A DNA stretch of 64,000 nucleotides from NCBI RefSeq assembly GCF_046292685.1, contig NZ_JBKBQM010000003.1, positions 38,137-102,136 of the forward strand, written 5' to 3'. The position numbers and the translations under genes were made by a program. Below the pieces are notes generated by a model, which saw only the letters and a program-made list of their open reading frames with translations, was not told where the DNA came from and made no database searches. Numbering within the stretch: the stretch's first letter is position 1; each line of letters begins with the position of its first letter. Positions 34,999 to 44,639 of this stretch are shown piece after piece. Source of the DNA: Wagnerdoeblera sp046292685. GTDB lineage: Bacteria; Pseudomonadota; Alphaproteobacteria; Rhodobacterales; Rhodobacteraceae.

Positions 34999-36576
34999 AT
35001 GGCAAAAATCGCCTACATCCTGCTGACCCACAAGGATCCCGACGGCATCATCGCCCAGGCGCAGCGGCTGACCGCGGCGGGCGATTACATGGCCATCCAC
35101 TTCGACGCCAACGCGAAGAAGGCCGATTACGACCGCATCCGCGCGGCGCTGGCCGACAACCCTTCGGTCGTCTTTGCGCGGCGGCGCATCCGCTGCGGCT
35201 GGGGCGAATGGAGCCTGGTCGAAGCCACCTTGCAGGCCCTGCGCGCCGCGGTGGCGGCGTTTCCGCGCGCGACGCATTTCTACATGCTGTCGGGCGACTG
35301 CATGTGCATCAAGTCGGCCGAATATGCCCACGACTTTCTGGACCGCGACGATGTGGATTACATCGAAAGCCTCGATTTCCTCAATTCCGACTGGATCAAG
35401 ACCGGGATCAAGGAAGAACGGCTGATCTACCGGCACTGGTTCAACGAACGCAAGCACAAGTGGTGGTTCTACACCTCGCTGGAATGGCAGAAACGGCTGG
35501 GGCTGGCGCGCAAGGTGCCGGACGACCTGCAGATCATGATCGGCAGCCAATGGTGGTGCCTGCGGCGGCGCACGGTGGAATGGCTGCTGGAGTTCATCGA
35601 TCGGCGCCGCGACGTGGTGCGATTTTTCCGCACCACCTGGATCCCGGACGAGACGTTCTTTCAGACCCTTGTGCGCCATCTGGTGCCCGAGGCGCAGATC
35701 CGCTCGCGCACGCTGACCTTCCTGATGTTCACCGATTACGGGATGCCGGTCACGTTCTACAACGACCATTACGACCTGCTGCTGGCGCAGGACTATCTGT
35801 TCGCGCGCAAGATTTCGCCCGATGCGGTGGAGCTCAAGCGCAAGCTGGGCGAGCTTTATACCGTGACGGGCCAGCATTTCGGCATTTCCGACGAAGGGCG
35901 CGCGCTGTTCCGGTTTCTGACCGGGCGCGGCCGGATCGGGCGCCGCTTTGCCCCGCGGTTCTGGGAAACCGGCTCGAGCATCGGGCGCGAACGCACGCTG
36001 ATGATCGTGACGTGCAAGAAATGGCACGTGGCCAAGCGGCTGGTGGACCGCATCCGCAATGTGACCGGCATCCCGGGGGTGCATTACCTGTTCAACGAGG
36101 CGACCTGCGCCTTGCCCGATCTGGGCGGCATCCAGAGCACGCTGGAAAAGCGCACCCGCCACCGCCGCGCGCTGGTGCGGATGCTGTTCGACCTGTGGCA
36201 GACCGACCGGCTGGTGATCTGCATCGACCCGGCCAGCATCGACCTCATCCAGGATTTCTACGCCGACAAGACCGACGTGCGCCTGCTGGAGGTGGAATGC
36301 GTGTTCACCGACGACTACCTGCTGGGCCATGCCCGGCGGGTCGGGCTGGCCGCGGAGCGCACGCCGCAGGATGTGCTGGAACGGCTGCTGCCGACCATCC
36401 GCTACGATGTGCGCTTCGAATCCGACCGGCTGGGCGACGCGGGGTTCGAGCGGTTCCACCGTTTGCGCCAGTCGGCGGCGCCGGGCGAAAACACCTTGCC
36501 GCTGGCGCGGTTTCTTGGCATCGCGCCCGAGAAGGCGGCCGAGGTGCTGGCTGTCGACTACCTGTTCACCGACTGA
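34999..36576 (+). CDS. GT14-type glycosyltransferase with C-terminal DUF5928-like domain
   Basis: A 525-residue protein. Residues 1 to about 280 look like the core-2/I-branching beta-1,6-GlcNAc-transferase or xylosyltransferase fold: IAYILLTHKDPDGI, MAIHFDANAKKADYD, RCGWGEWSLVEATLQALR (about 65-82), FYMLSGDCMCIKS, and DLQIMIGSQWWCLRRRTVEW, then TWIPDETFFQTLV. From about 300 onward a second domain, including ERTLMIVTCKKWHVAKRLVD and CVFTDDYLLGHARRVGLA, resembles the DUF5928 extension known from Rhodobacterales. There is no signal peptide. The ATG at 34999 lacks a strong ribosome site. The product is probably a surface glycan; the donor and acceptor are unknown. Confidence 0.83.
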   Translation: MAKIAYILLTHKDPDGIIAQAQRLTAAGDYMAIHFDANAKKADYDRIRAALADNPSVVFARRRIRCGWGEWSLVEATLQALRAAVAAFPRATHFYMLSGDCMCIKSAEYAHDFLDRDDVDYIESLDFLNSDWIKTGIKEERLIYRHWFNERKHKWWFYTSLEWQKRLGLARKVPDDLQIMIGSQWWCLRRRTVEWLLEFIDRRRDVVRFFRTTWIPDETFFQTLVRHLVPEAQIRSRTLTFLMFTDYGMPVTFYNDHYDLLLAQDYLFARKISPDAVELKRKLGELYTVTGQHFGISDEGRALFRFLTGRGRIGRRFAPRFWETGSSIGRERTLMIVTCKKWHVAKRLVDRIRNVTGIPGVHYLFNEATCALPDLGGIQSTLEKRTRHRRALVRMLFDLWQTDRLVICIDPASIDLIQDFYADKTDVRLLEVECVFTDDYLLGHARRVGLAAERTPQDVLERLLPTIRYDVRFESDRLGDAGFERFHRLRQSAAPGENTLPLARFLGIAPEKAAEVLAVDYLFTD

Positions 36577-36591
36577 TGCGAAAGGCGCGCC

Positions 36592-36972
36592 ATGCCCTAT
36601 GCCTATGACCCGAACAATGTCTTTTCCCGCATCCTGCGCGGCGAGATTCCCTGCCGGAAGGTGCTGGAAACCGATCATGCGCTGGCCTTTCACGACATTG
36701 CGCCGCAGGCCCCGGTGCATGTGCTGGTGATTCCCAAGGGGCCTTACGTGAACGCCGACCATTTCGCGGCCGAAGCCAGCGATGCCGAGATCGCCGATTA
36801 CACCCGCGCCATCGGCAAGGTCTGCGCCGAGCTGGGCATCCGCCCGGGCGACGGCGGGCAGGGCTATCGGCTGATTGCCAATGCCGGCGAAGCCGGGGTG
36901 CAGGAGGTGCCGCACCTGCACGTGCATATCCTGGGCGGGCGCGTGCTGGGCCGGATGCTGCCGCGCGCCTGA
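36592..36972 (+). CDS. HIT-domain nucleotide-binding protein (Hint type)
   Basis: A 126-residue histidine-triad protein with the triad VPHLHVHILGGR near residues 102-113. Hint proteins hydrolyse nucleoside phosphoramidates and related adenylates. It starts 15 bases after the glycosyltransferase stop, so it may be co-transcribed, but the functional link is not obvious. N-terminal NNVFSRILRGEIPCRKVLE is typical. A second, different HIT gene lies at 62983. Confidence 0.92.
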   Translation: MPYAYDPNNVFSRILRGEIPCRKVLETDHALAFHDIAPQAPVHVLVIPKGPYVNADHFAAEASDAEIADYTRAIGKVCAELGIRPGDGGQGYRLIANAGEAGVQEVPHLHVHILGGRVLGRMLPRA

Positions 36973-37083
36973 GCCGCGACGGCTTGGCACGGAGGACGGC
37001 GCGGGGCGGGCTCAGGCCCCCGGCGCCCCCCCTGCGAGTTATCAGGGCGACGCGCCGGGGCAGGGGCCGATCGGCCGAACGCT

Positions 37084-39099
37084 CTACAGCCGTGCCGCGA
37101 GGCGGGCGGCCTGGTCGATCGCGCGTTTCGCGTCGAGTTCGGCGGCCACGTCCGCGCCGCCGATGACATGGGCGGCGATGCCGGCGGCGGCCAGCGCATC
37201 GGCCAGGTCGCGGGCGGGGTTCTGCCCGGTGCACAGCACCACCGTATCGGCCGCAATCAGCTCCGGCCCTTGCGGGGTCTCGACCTCCAGCCCATCGGGC
37301 GTGATGCGGCGATAGGTCATGCCGCCGCGCATCTCGACGCCTTTCATGGCAAGGCTGGCGCGGTGGATCCAGCCCGTGGTCTTGCCAAGCCCGCGGCCGG
37401 GCTTTTCGGGCTTGCGCTGCACCAGCGTGACAGCGCGGGCCGGCGGATGCGGTTGCGGGCCTTCGGGTGCCAGGCCGCCGCGCGCCTCGGCCGGGTCGGC
37501 CACGCCCCATTCGCGTAGCCACAGCGCCAGATCCTCGGTCGGGCTGGTGCCTTGATGCACAAGGTATTCCGACACGTCGAAGCCGATGCCGCCGGCCCCC
37601 ACCACCACCGCACGCGGCCCGACCGGCGCGCCTTGCAGCACGTCGATATAGCCCAGCACCCGTGCCCCCGGTTCGGCCGGGATCCCGGGGTCGCGCGGGG
37701 TGACGCCGGTGGCCACCACCACCTCGTCGAAGTCGCGCAGGTCGTCCACACCGGCGGCATGGTTCAACCGCAGCGCCACGCCTTCGGCCGCCAGCATGGC
37801 GGCGAACCAGTCCACCAGGCCGCGGAACTCCTCCTTGCCGGGCACTTGTTTGGCAAGGTTGAGCTGCCCGCCGACCGCGTCCGATTTCTCGAACAGGGTC
37901 ACCGCATGGCCGCGCCGGGCGGCGATGATGGCGGTCATCATGCCGGCCGGGCCGGCCCCGACCACGGCCACCGACTTGCGCGCGGCTGCCGGCGGATAGT
38001 CCAGCTCGGTTTCGGCGCAGGCGCGGGGGTTGACGAGGCAGCTGGTCAGCCGGCCGGAAAAGGTATGGTCCAGACAGGCCTGGTTGCAGGCGATGCAGGG
38101 CGCGATTTCGCGCGCGCGGCCCGCGGCGGCCTTGGCGACGAAATCGGGGTCGGCCAGAAACGGGCGCGCCATGCTGACCATGTCGGCCGCGCCTTCGGCC
38201 AGCACCTGTTCGGCCACCTCGGGCGTGTTGATGCGGTTCGAGGTGATGACCGGGATCCCCACCTCGGGGCGCAGCCGCGCGGTCAGCCAGGCAAAGGCCC
38301 GGCGCGGCACCGAGGTGGCAATGGTGGGCACCCGCGCCTCGTGCCAGCCGATCCCGGTGTTGAGCAGGCTGGCCCCGGCCGCCTCGATCGCCTTGGCCAG
38401 TTGCACCACCTCGGGCCAGGTCGAGCCGTCGGGCACAAGGTCGATCAGGCTGATGCGGTAGATCAGGATGAAGTCCTGCCCCACGGCCTGGCGCACGCGC
38501 GACACCACCTCGACCGGCAGGCGCATGCGGTTTTCGTAAGCTCCGCCCCAGCGATCCTCGCGCCGGTTGGTGTGGCGCACGAGGAACTGGTTGAGGAAAT
38601 AGCCTTCGGACCCCATCACCTCCACGCCGTCATAGCCCGCCTCCTGCGCGCGCACCGCGGCGGTGACGATGTCGGCGATCTGCTTTTCGATGCCGGCCTC
38701 GTCCAGCTCGCGCGGGGGGAAGGGCGAGATCGGCGACTTGACGGCACTGGCCGAAACGCAGTCCTTGCCATAGGCATAGCGCCCGGCGTGCAGGATCTGC
38801 ATGGCGATGCGCCCGCCGGCGTCATGCACCCGGCCGGTGACGACGCGGTGGTTGGCGATGTCCTGCGCGGTGTAAAGCCCCGCGGCGCCGGGGAACACCC
38901 CGCCTTCGCGGTTCGGCGCCATGCCGCCCGTCACCATCAGCGCCACGCCGCCGCGCGCGCGGGTGGCATAGAATTCGGCCACCCGGTTCCAGTCGCCGGT
39001 TTCTTCCAGCCCGGTGTGCATCGAGCCCATCAGCACGCGGTTGGGCAAGGTCACATGGCCAAGGTCCAGCGGTGCCAGCAGATGCGGATACGGGTTCAT
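37084..39099 (-). CDS. fadH: 2,4-dienoyl-CoA reductase-type NADH:flavin oxidoreductase
   Basis: A 671-residue, three-part flavoenzyme. Residues 1 to about 330 form the Old-Yellow-Enzyme barrel (LPNRVLMGSMHTGLEE, MQILHAGRYAYG, FLVRHTNRREDRWGG). The iron-sulfur ligands are CIACNQACLDHTFSGRLTSC (about 334-353). The rest holds FAD- and NAD(P)H-binding Rossmann parts (SVAVVGAGPAGMMTAIIAAR and RAVVVGAGGIGFDVSEYL). It reduces 2,4-dienoyl-CoA during unsaturated fatty-acid oxidation. I chose the ATG at 39099 behind GAGGA; nine further upstream codons are non-homologous. It converges on the HIT gene. Confidence 0.92.
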   Translation of the reverse strand: MNPYPHLLAPLDLGHVTLPNRVLMGSMHTGLEETGDWNRVAEFYATRARGGVALMVTGGMAPNREGGVFPGAAGLYTAQDIANHRVVTGRVHDAGGRIAMQILHAGRYAYGKDCVSASAVKSPISPFPPRELDEAGIEKQIADIVTAAVRAQEAGYDGVEVMGSEGYFLNQFLVRHTNRREDRWGGAYENRMRLPVEVVSRVRQAVGQDFILIYRISLIDLVPDGSTWPEVVQLAKAIEAAGASLLNTGIGWHEARVPTIATSVPRRAFAWLTARLRPEVGIPVITSNRINTPEVAEQVLAEGAADMVSMARPFLADPDFVAKAAAGRAREIAPCIACNQACLDHTFSGRLTSCLVNPRACAETELDYPPAAARKSVAVVGAGPAGMMTAIIAARRGHAVTLFEKSDAVGGQLNLAKQVPGKEEFRGLVDWFAAMLAAEGVALRLNHAAGVDDLRDFDEVVVATGVTPRDPGIPAEPGARVLGYIDVLQGAPVGPRAVVVGAGGIGFDVSEYLVHQGTSPTEDLALWLREWGVADPAEARGGLAPEGPQPHPPARAVTLVQRKPEKPGRGLGKTTGWIHRASLAMKGVEMRGGMTYRRITPDGLEVETPQGPELIAADTVVLCTGQNPARDLADALAAAGIAAHVIGGADVAAELDAKRAIDQAARLAARL

Positions 39100-39343
39100 G
39101 CGCGGTCCTCCCCAAGCTGGGCGCATCCTGCGCCACAGGCGGGGGTCTTGTCACCTGCCGGCGGGCGCTGCCGCCGCGTCAGGGCCGCAACGTCATGCCC
39201 TGGTCAGCAGGCCGACCATGCGGCGGGTCGGCGCCACCACCACCAGCACCACCGGAAAGGCCAAGGATCGGCCCTTGCCTGATCGGTGCGGCGGCGCCTG
39301 TCCAGTTCGCCGCGCGCAAGGCTGCCATGCGCGGGCCCGGGGC

Positions 39344-39934
39344 TCAGCCTTCCAGATCGGCCGAGGGGATCATGGGAAAGAACACCCCGCCCGAGCGCAG
39401 GCCGAACCAGCTTTCCCCGGCGTGAAGGCGGTGTTCCCCGAGCTCGACCAGCCGGTAGAAGCTTTTTCGGTCGATCCGGGCCTCCAGCCCGCGGCGCACC
39501 ATCACGTAAGGCGAAGGTTCGCCGGTGGCCGGGTCGCGGGCAACGCGCAAGGGCGCGTCGGGGCCGGCGGTCACCTCGTCCTCGACATTGGTGACGAAGG
39601 TGATGGCCTGCGCGGGCGTGCCGGCGCCTTGCACCCGGAAATCCACGGCGACAAAGGGGGCGTCGTCCACGCGGATGCCCACCTTTTCCACCGGCGTCAC
39701 CAGGTAATAGCGCCCGTCCTCCAGCTTGAGGATGCCGGCGAACAGCCGCACCAGCGGCGCGCGCCCGATGGGGGTTCCAAGGTAGAACCACGTGCCGTCG
39801 CGCGCGATGCGGATGTCGAGATCGCCGCAGAACGGCGGATTCCACAGGTGCACCGGCGGCGGGCCCTTGCGGCCGGCGGCGCTGGCCGCGGCGGCCAGGG
39901 TATCGGCCGTGGGGATCGCTGGTTTTTCACCCAT
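39344..39934 (-). CDS. DUF1285-family protein
   Basis: A 196-residue protein of the DUF1285 family, recognisable by PPVHLWNPPFCGDLDIRIARDGTW-type wording (here in two parts, PPVHLWNPPFCGDLD and IRIARDGTWFYLGTPIGR), YYLVTPVEKVGIRVDDAPF and RLVELGEHRLHAGESWFGLR. The function is unknown. The start is MGEKPAIPT at 39934, with AAAAGAGTG before it. It is divergent from the MoxR gene with 72 bases between them. The 244 bases between its stop and fadH hold no gene I could support. Confidence 0.88.
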   Translation of the reverse strand: MGEKPAIPTADTLAAAASAAGRKGPPPVHLWNPPFCGDLDIRIARDGTWFYLGTPIGRAPLVRLFAGILKLEDGRYYLVTPVEKVGIRVDDAPFVAVDFRVQGAGTPAQAITFVTNVEDEVTAGPDAPLRVARDPATGEPSPYVMVRRGLEARIDRKSFYRLVELGEHRLHAGESWFGLRSGGVFFPMIPSADLEG

Positions 39935-40006
39935 CACTCTTTTGCCATTTGTGCCGGACGCGTTAGTTTGGTTCAGTGAGGATATAGCGCAAGCAAGGGG
40001 AATGTC

Positions 40007-41008
40007 ATGGCCGAACCGCTGGTCGCCCGGATCGAGGCTTTGGGCGAAGCCCTTGGGCAGGCAAGGGCTTCGGTCAACCGCCGCTTCATCGGCCAGACCG
40101 GCGTGGTCGATCTGGTGCTGGCGTCGATGCTGTGCGGGGGGCATGCCTTGCTGGTGGGGTTGCCGGGCCTGGGCAAGACCCGGCTGGTCGATACGCTGTC
40201 CACCGTGATGGGGCTGAAGGGCAGCCGCATCCAGTTCACCCCCGACCTGATGCCCGCCGACATCCTCGGGTCCGAGGTGCTGGAAACCGGCGCCGACGGC
40301 ACCCGCGCCTTTCGCTTCATCGAAGGGCCGATCTTCTGCCAGCTGCTGATGGCCGACGAGATCAACCGCGCCAGCCCCCGCACCCAGTCGGCGCTGTTGC
40401 AGGCGATGCAGGAAAAAGAGGTGACGGTGGCCGGCGTGCACCGCCCGCTGGGCAAGCCGTTTCACGTGCTGGCGACCCAGAACCCGATCGAGCAGGAAGG
40501 CACCTATCCCTTGCCCGAGGCGCAGCTCGACCGCTTTCTGGTGCAGATCGACGTGCCTTACCCCGACCGGGCGACCGAACGCGCGGTGCTGATCGCCACC
40601 ACCGGCGCCGAGGAGGACCAGTCCGAACAGGTGTTCACCGCCCAGTCGCTGCTGGAGGCGCAAGGCGTGCTGCGGCGGATGCCGGTGGGTGATGCGGTGG
40701 TGGAACATATCCTCGACCTCGTGCGGGCCTGCCGCCCGGGCGAGCCGGACGGGCTGAAGGATCTGGGCGAAAGCCTGTCCTGGGGGCCGGGGCCGCGGGC
40801 AGCGCAGGCGCTGATGCTGACGGTGCGGGCGCGGGCGCTGCTGGACGGGCGACTTGCGCCTTCGGTCGAGGATGTGGCGGCGATGGCGCGGCCGGTGCTG
40901 GTGCACCGCATGGCGCTGACCTTTGCCGCCCGCCAGCGCGGTGAGGATCTGGGCGCGCTGATCGACCGGGTGGCGGCGCGCGTGCTGCGCACCGAGGCGG
41001 CGGCGTGA
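40007..41008 (+). CDS. MoxR-family AAA+ ATPase
   Basis: A 333-residue AAA+ ATPase of the MoxR group. Walker A is GLPGLGKT (51-58), Walker B LLMADEINRASPRTQSALLQ (about 113-132), and sensor region FHVLATQNPIEQEGTYPLPE. MoxR proteins act as chaperone-like activators for partner proteins with von Willebrand-type domains, encoded next to them. AAGGGGA precedes the ATG. The stop overlaps the DUF58 gene (GTGACC/ATGA-type 4-base overlap), the start of a tightly coupled four-gene operon. Confidence 0.93.
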   Translation: MAEPLVARIEALGEALGQARASVNRRFIGQTGVVDLVLASMLCGGHALLVGLPGLGKTRLVDTLSTVMGLKGSRIQFTPDLMPADILGSEVLETGADGTRAFRFIEGPIFCQLLMADEINRASPRTQSALLQAMQEKEVTVAGVHRPLGKPFHVLATQNPIEQEGTYPLPEAQLDRFLVQIDVPYPDRATERAVLIATTGAEEDQSEQVFTAQSLLEAQGVLRRMPVGDAVVEHILDLVRACRPGEPDGLKDLGESLSWGPGPRAAQALMLTVRARALLDGRLAPSVEDVAAMARPVLVHRMALTFAARQRGEDLGALIDRVAARVLRTEAAA

Positions 41009-41880
41009 CCACGCCTGCCGTGCCCCTGCGCGCCCGGGCCGAGGCGCTGGGCCATGCGCTGCCCCCCTTGCTGGCCGAGGCGCAGCATCTGGCGGCGACG
41101 ATCATTCTGGGCGACCACGGGCGGCGCCAGTCGGGCACCGGCGATGCGTTCTGGCAGTTCCGCCAGGCGGCCCCGGGCGATTCGCTGCGGCGCATCGACT
41201 GGCGCCGTTCGGCGCGCGGCGATGTGCCTTTCGTGCGCGAAACCGAATGGCAGGCGGCGCAGTCGGTGACGCTGTGGGTGGACCCGTCGCGCTCGATGGC
41301 CTTTTCCGGCGCGAGGGCGCGCCCGCCGAAATCGGACCGGGCGCGCCTGCTGGCGCTGGCACTCGCGGTGCTGCTGCTGCGCGGGGGCGAACGGGTGGGC
41401 CTGTCGGGCGATGCCGTGCCGCCGCGGTCGGGCCGCGCCCAGCTGGACCGCATCGCCGCCGCGCTGGCCGAGGATGGCGCCGCAGATTACGGCGCGCCGG
41501 TGCCCGAGGGGCTGGTGGCGCATGGCCGGGCGGTGTTCCTGTCGGACTTCCTCGGCGATCTGGCGCCGGTCGAGGCGGCGCTGGCCCAGGCGGCCGACCG
41601 CGGGGTGGCGGGGGCGCTGGTGCAGGTGCTGGACCCGGCCGAGGAGGAGTTTCCCTTCGACGGGCGCACGATCTTCGAATCGATGGGGGGCACCTTGCGC
41701 CACGAGACGCTGCGCGCCGGCGAGTTGCGGGCACGGTATCTGGACCGGCTGGCCGAACGCAAGGCGCGGCTGGCGGCGCTGGCGCGGGCGGCGGGCTGGC
41801 ATCTGCAGGTGCACCATACCGGGCAGGGGGCGGCTTCGGCGCTCTTGTGGCTCTATCGCGCGCTGGAAAGGCGGCGCTGA
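41005..41880 (+). CDS. DUF58-domain protein
   Basis: A 291-residue protein of the DUF58 family. The hallmark DSLRRIDWRRSARGDVPFVR lies near residues 60-80, followed by the von Willebrand-like metal site VTLWVDPSRSMAFSG. DUF58 proteins are the usual direct partners of MoxR ATPases. It starts with GTG at 41005, overlapping the MoxR stop by four bases, and its own stop overlaps the next start by one base (TGATG). It is probably cytoplasmic or membrane-associated; no signal peptide is visible. Confidence 0.9.
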   Translation: MTTPAVPLRARAEALGHALPPLLAEAQHLAATIILGDHGRRQSGTGDAFWQFRQAAPGDSLRRIDWRRSARGDVPFVRETEWQAAQSVTLWVDPSRSMAFSGARARPPKSDRARLLALALAVLLLRGGERVGLSGDAVPPRSGRAQLDRIAAALAEDGAADYGAPVPEGLVAHGRAVFLSDFLGDLAPVEAALAQAADRGVAGALVQVLDPAEEEFPFDGRTIFESMGGTLRHETLRAGELRARYLDRLAERKARLAALARAAGWHLQVHHTGQGAASALLWLYRALERRR

Positions 41881-44639
41881 TGTGGGTGATCGGGCCCATC
41901 GGGTTCACCGCGCCGCTGGTGCTTTGGGCGCTGGCGGTGCTGCCGTTGCTGTGGTGGCTGTTGCGCGCGGTGCCGCCGGCGCCGGTGCGGCGGCGCTTTC
42001 CGGGCGTGGCGCTGCTTTTGGGCCTGAAGGATGACGAGGCCGAAACCGACCGCACGCCCTGGTGGTTGCTCTTGCTGCGCATGGCGGCGCTGGCGGCGCT
42101 GATCCTGGCCTTTGCCGGGCCGGTGCTGAACCCCGCGCAGCGGGCCGAGGGGTCGGGGCCGGTGCTGGTGCTGCTGGATGGCGGCTGGGCCGATGCGCGC
42201 GACTGGCCCCGCCGGATGGAGCGTGTCGCGGCCGCGGTGGACGATGCCGGCCGGCAGGGGCGCCCGGTGGCCGTGGTGCTGCTGACCGACCCGCCCGCCG
42301 GCGGGCTGGCCTTTCAGGCCGCGTCGGACCTGCGCAGCCGCCTGCCTTCGCTGACCCCCGCCGCCTGGGAACCCGGCGATGCCGCGCTGGCCTGGGTGCT
42401 GGGCCTGTCGGGCAATTTCGATACGCTCTGGCTGTCGGATGGCCTCGACCGTGCGGTGCGCCCGGCCATGCTGGCCGCGCTGGAGGCGCGGGGCACCGTG
42501 ACCGTGTTCGAAACCGCCCGGCCGGTGCTGGGCCTGGCCGCGCCGACCTTTGCCGAAGGCGAAATCCGCCTGCCGGTGCGCCGCGCGGTGACCGCCGGCA
42601 CCGGCGAGGCGACGGTGCTGGCCATCGGCCCCGACCCCGCCGGGATCGAGCGCGAACTGGCCCGCCAGACCGTGCCGCTGGCCCCGGGGGCGGCCGAGGC
42701 CATCGCCGCCTTCGACCTGCCGCCCGAGCTGCGCAACCGCCTGACCCGGTTCGAACTGGAAGGCACGCGCGGGGCGGGGGCCGTGGCGCTGGCCGATGAT
42801 TCGCTGCGCCGGCGCAAGGTGGCGCTGATCGCGGGGCGCGACGACCGCGAGGGGCTGCAACTGCTGTCGCCCACCCATTACCTGCGCCAGGCGCTGGCCC
42901 CGGTGGCCGATCTGATCGACGGCAGCCTGACGGATGTGCTGCTGGCCAGCCCCGATGTGATCGTGCTGGCCGATGTGGCGCGCCTGACAGTTTCCGAAGA
43001 GGACGGCGTGGCCGAATGGCTGGCGCGCGGCGGGTTGCTGTTGCGCTTTGCCGGGCCGCGCCTGGCGGCCAGCGACCTTGGCCGCACCGAGGATCACCCC
43101 CTGCTGCCCGTGCGCCTGCGCGAAGGCGGGCGCACCGTCGGCGGCGCGATGAGCTGGGGCGAGCCGCGCGCCCTTGCGCCCTTTGCCGAAGGCTCGCCGT
43201 TCTTCGGCCTGGCCGTGCCCGACGAGGTGACGGTGACCGCGCAGGTGCTGGCGCAGCCCGACCCCGAACTTGGCGCGCGCACCATCGCCACGCTGGCCGA
43301 CGGCACCCCGCTGGTGACCCGCAAGGCGGTGGGCGAAGGCCAGGTGGTGCTGTTCCACGTGACGGCCAATGCCGAATGGTCCTCGCTGCCCTTGTCGGGG
43401 CTGTTCGTGCAGATGCTGGAACGGCTGGCCGTATCGGCCCGCGCGGCGCGCCCTTCGGCGGGCGACCTGCAAGGCACGATGTGGCAGGCCGAACGGCTGC
43501 TGGACGGCTTCGGCCGGCTGGGCGACGGCGGGCGCATGGCGGCGGTCGAAGGCGCCGCGCTGGCACAGGCCCTGGCGCAGGGAACCTCGGCCGCGCTGCC
43601 GCCCGGGCTTTATGCCGAGGGCGACCGGCGGCTGGCGGTGAACGTGATCGGGGCCGACCGGGCGCTTGCGCCGGCGGTCTGGCCCGACCGGATCGGGGTG
43701 GAAGGTGTGGCGGAAAACCGGGAACGGGCGCTGAAGGGCGCGTTGCTGGCGGCGGCGCTGGTGGCGCTGATGGTCGATATCCTGGCCACGCTGGCGCTGA
43801 CCGGGCGCTTGCGCCGGGGCATGACGGCGGCCGCGGTGGCGGGGCTTGCGCTGGTGGCGGTGCCGCAAGGCGCCCGCGCCGACGAGGCCTTCGCGCTGCG
43901 CGCCACCTCGGACGTGGTGCTGGCCCATGTGCTGACCGGCAACGCCCAGGTCGACCGCGTGGCCGAAGCCGGCTTGCGCGGCCTGAGCGATATCCTGTTC
44001 GCGCGCACCACGATCGAACCGGCGGCGCCGATGGCGGTGAACCTCGAAACCGACGAGCTTGCGTTCTTTCCGTTCCTTTACTGGCCGATCGTCGCCGAAC
44101 AGCCGATGCCCTCGCCTGCGGCCTACCGCAAGCTCAACCAGTATCTGCGCACCGGCGGCATGATCCTGTTCGACACGCGCGATGCGGATGTCGGCGATTT
44201 CGGCGCGGCCACGCCCGAAGGGCGGCGGTTGCAGATGCTGGCGGCTCCGCTGGACATTCCGCCGCTGGAGCCCATTCCGGCCGACCACGTGCTGACGCGC
44301 ACCTTTTACCTGCTGCAGGATTTTCCGGGCCGCCATGCCGGCCGCAGCGTCTGGGTCGAGGCCGCGCCCCCCGATGCCGAACAGGCCGAAGGCATGCCGT
44401 TCCGCAACCTCAACGATGGCGTGACGCCGGTGGTGATCGGCGGCAACGACTGGGCCAGCGCCTGGGCGATGGATGATCGCGGCATGCCGATGTTCCCCGT
44501 GGGCCGCGGCTTTGCCGGCGAGCGGCAGCGCGAAATCGCCTGGCGCTTCGGCGTCAACCTCATCATGCATGTGCTGACCGGCAATTACAAATCCGATCAG
44601 GTGCATGTGCCGGCGCTGCTGGAAAGGCTGGGGCAATGA
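41880..44639 (+). CDS. DUF4159-domain protein with BatA-like N-terminal membrane region
   Basis: A 919-residue inner-membrane protein. The N-terminal part has two membrane helices with the BatA pattern: LVLWALAVLPLLWWLLRAVP (about 13-32), then RRFPGVALLLGLKDDE and WWLLLLRMAALAALILAFAG. A long extracytoplasmic or cytoplasmic middle follows, then another membrane pair near residues 620-665. The C-terminal domain (from about 670) is DUF4159, with LAFFPFLYWPIVAEQPMPS, RTGGMILFDTRDADVGDFG and IPADHVLTRTFYLLQDFPG. It is co-translated with DUF58 and with the next gene (ATGA). The operon resembles Bat-type complexes whose envelope role is poorly defined. Confidence 0.9.
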   Translation: MWVIGPIGFTAPLVLWALAVLPLLWWLLRAVPPAPVRRRFPGVALLLGLKDDEAETDRTPWWLLLLRMAALAALILAFAGPVLNPAQRAEGSGPVLVLLDGGWADARDWPRRMERVAAAVDDAGRQGRPVAVVLLTDPPAGGLAFQAASDLRSRLPSLTPAAWEPGDAALAWVLGLSGNFDTLWLSDGLDRAVRPAMLAALEARGTVTVFETARPVLGLAAPTFAEGEIRLPVRRAVTAGTGEATVLAIGPDPAGIERELARQTVPLAPGAAEAIAAFDLPPELRNRLTRFELEGTRGAGAVALADDSLRRRKVALIAGRDDREGLQLLSPTHYLRQALAPVADLIDGSLTDVLLASPDVIVLADVARLTVSEEDGVAEWLARGGLLLRFAGPRLAASDLGRTEDHPLLPVRLREGGRTVGGAMSWGEPRALAPFAEGSPFFGLAVPDEVTVTAQVLAQPDPELGARTIATLADGTPLVTRKAVGEGQVVLFHVTANAEWSSLPLSGLFVQMLERLAVSARAARPSAGDLQGTMWQAERLLDGFGRLGDGGRMAAVEGAALAQALAQGTSAALPPGLYAEGDRRLAVNVIGADRALAPAVWPDRIGVEGVAENRERALKGALLAAALVALMVDILATLALTGRLRRGMTAAAVAGLALVAVPQGARADEAFALRATSDVVLAHVLTGNAQVDRVAEAGLRGLSDILFARTTIEPAAPMAVNLETDELAFFPFLYWPIVAEQPMPSPAAYRKLNQYLRTGGMILFDTRDADVGDFGAATPEGRRLQMLAAPLDIPPLEPIPADHVLTRTFYLLQDFPGRHAGRSVWVEAAPPDAEQAEGMPFRNLNDGVTPVVIGGNDWASAWAMDDRGMPMFPVGRGFAGERQREIAWRFGVNLIMHVLTGNYKSDQVHVPALLERLGQ

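Noticed and set aside
39100..39343. A short gene between fadH and DUF1285
   Set aside because: A minus-strand frame ends FPVVLVVVAPTRRMVGLLTR, but it has no supported start or family match, so it is not called.
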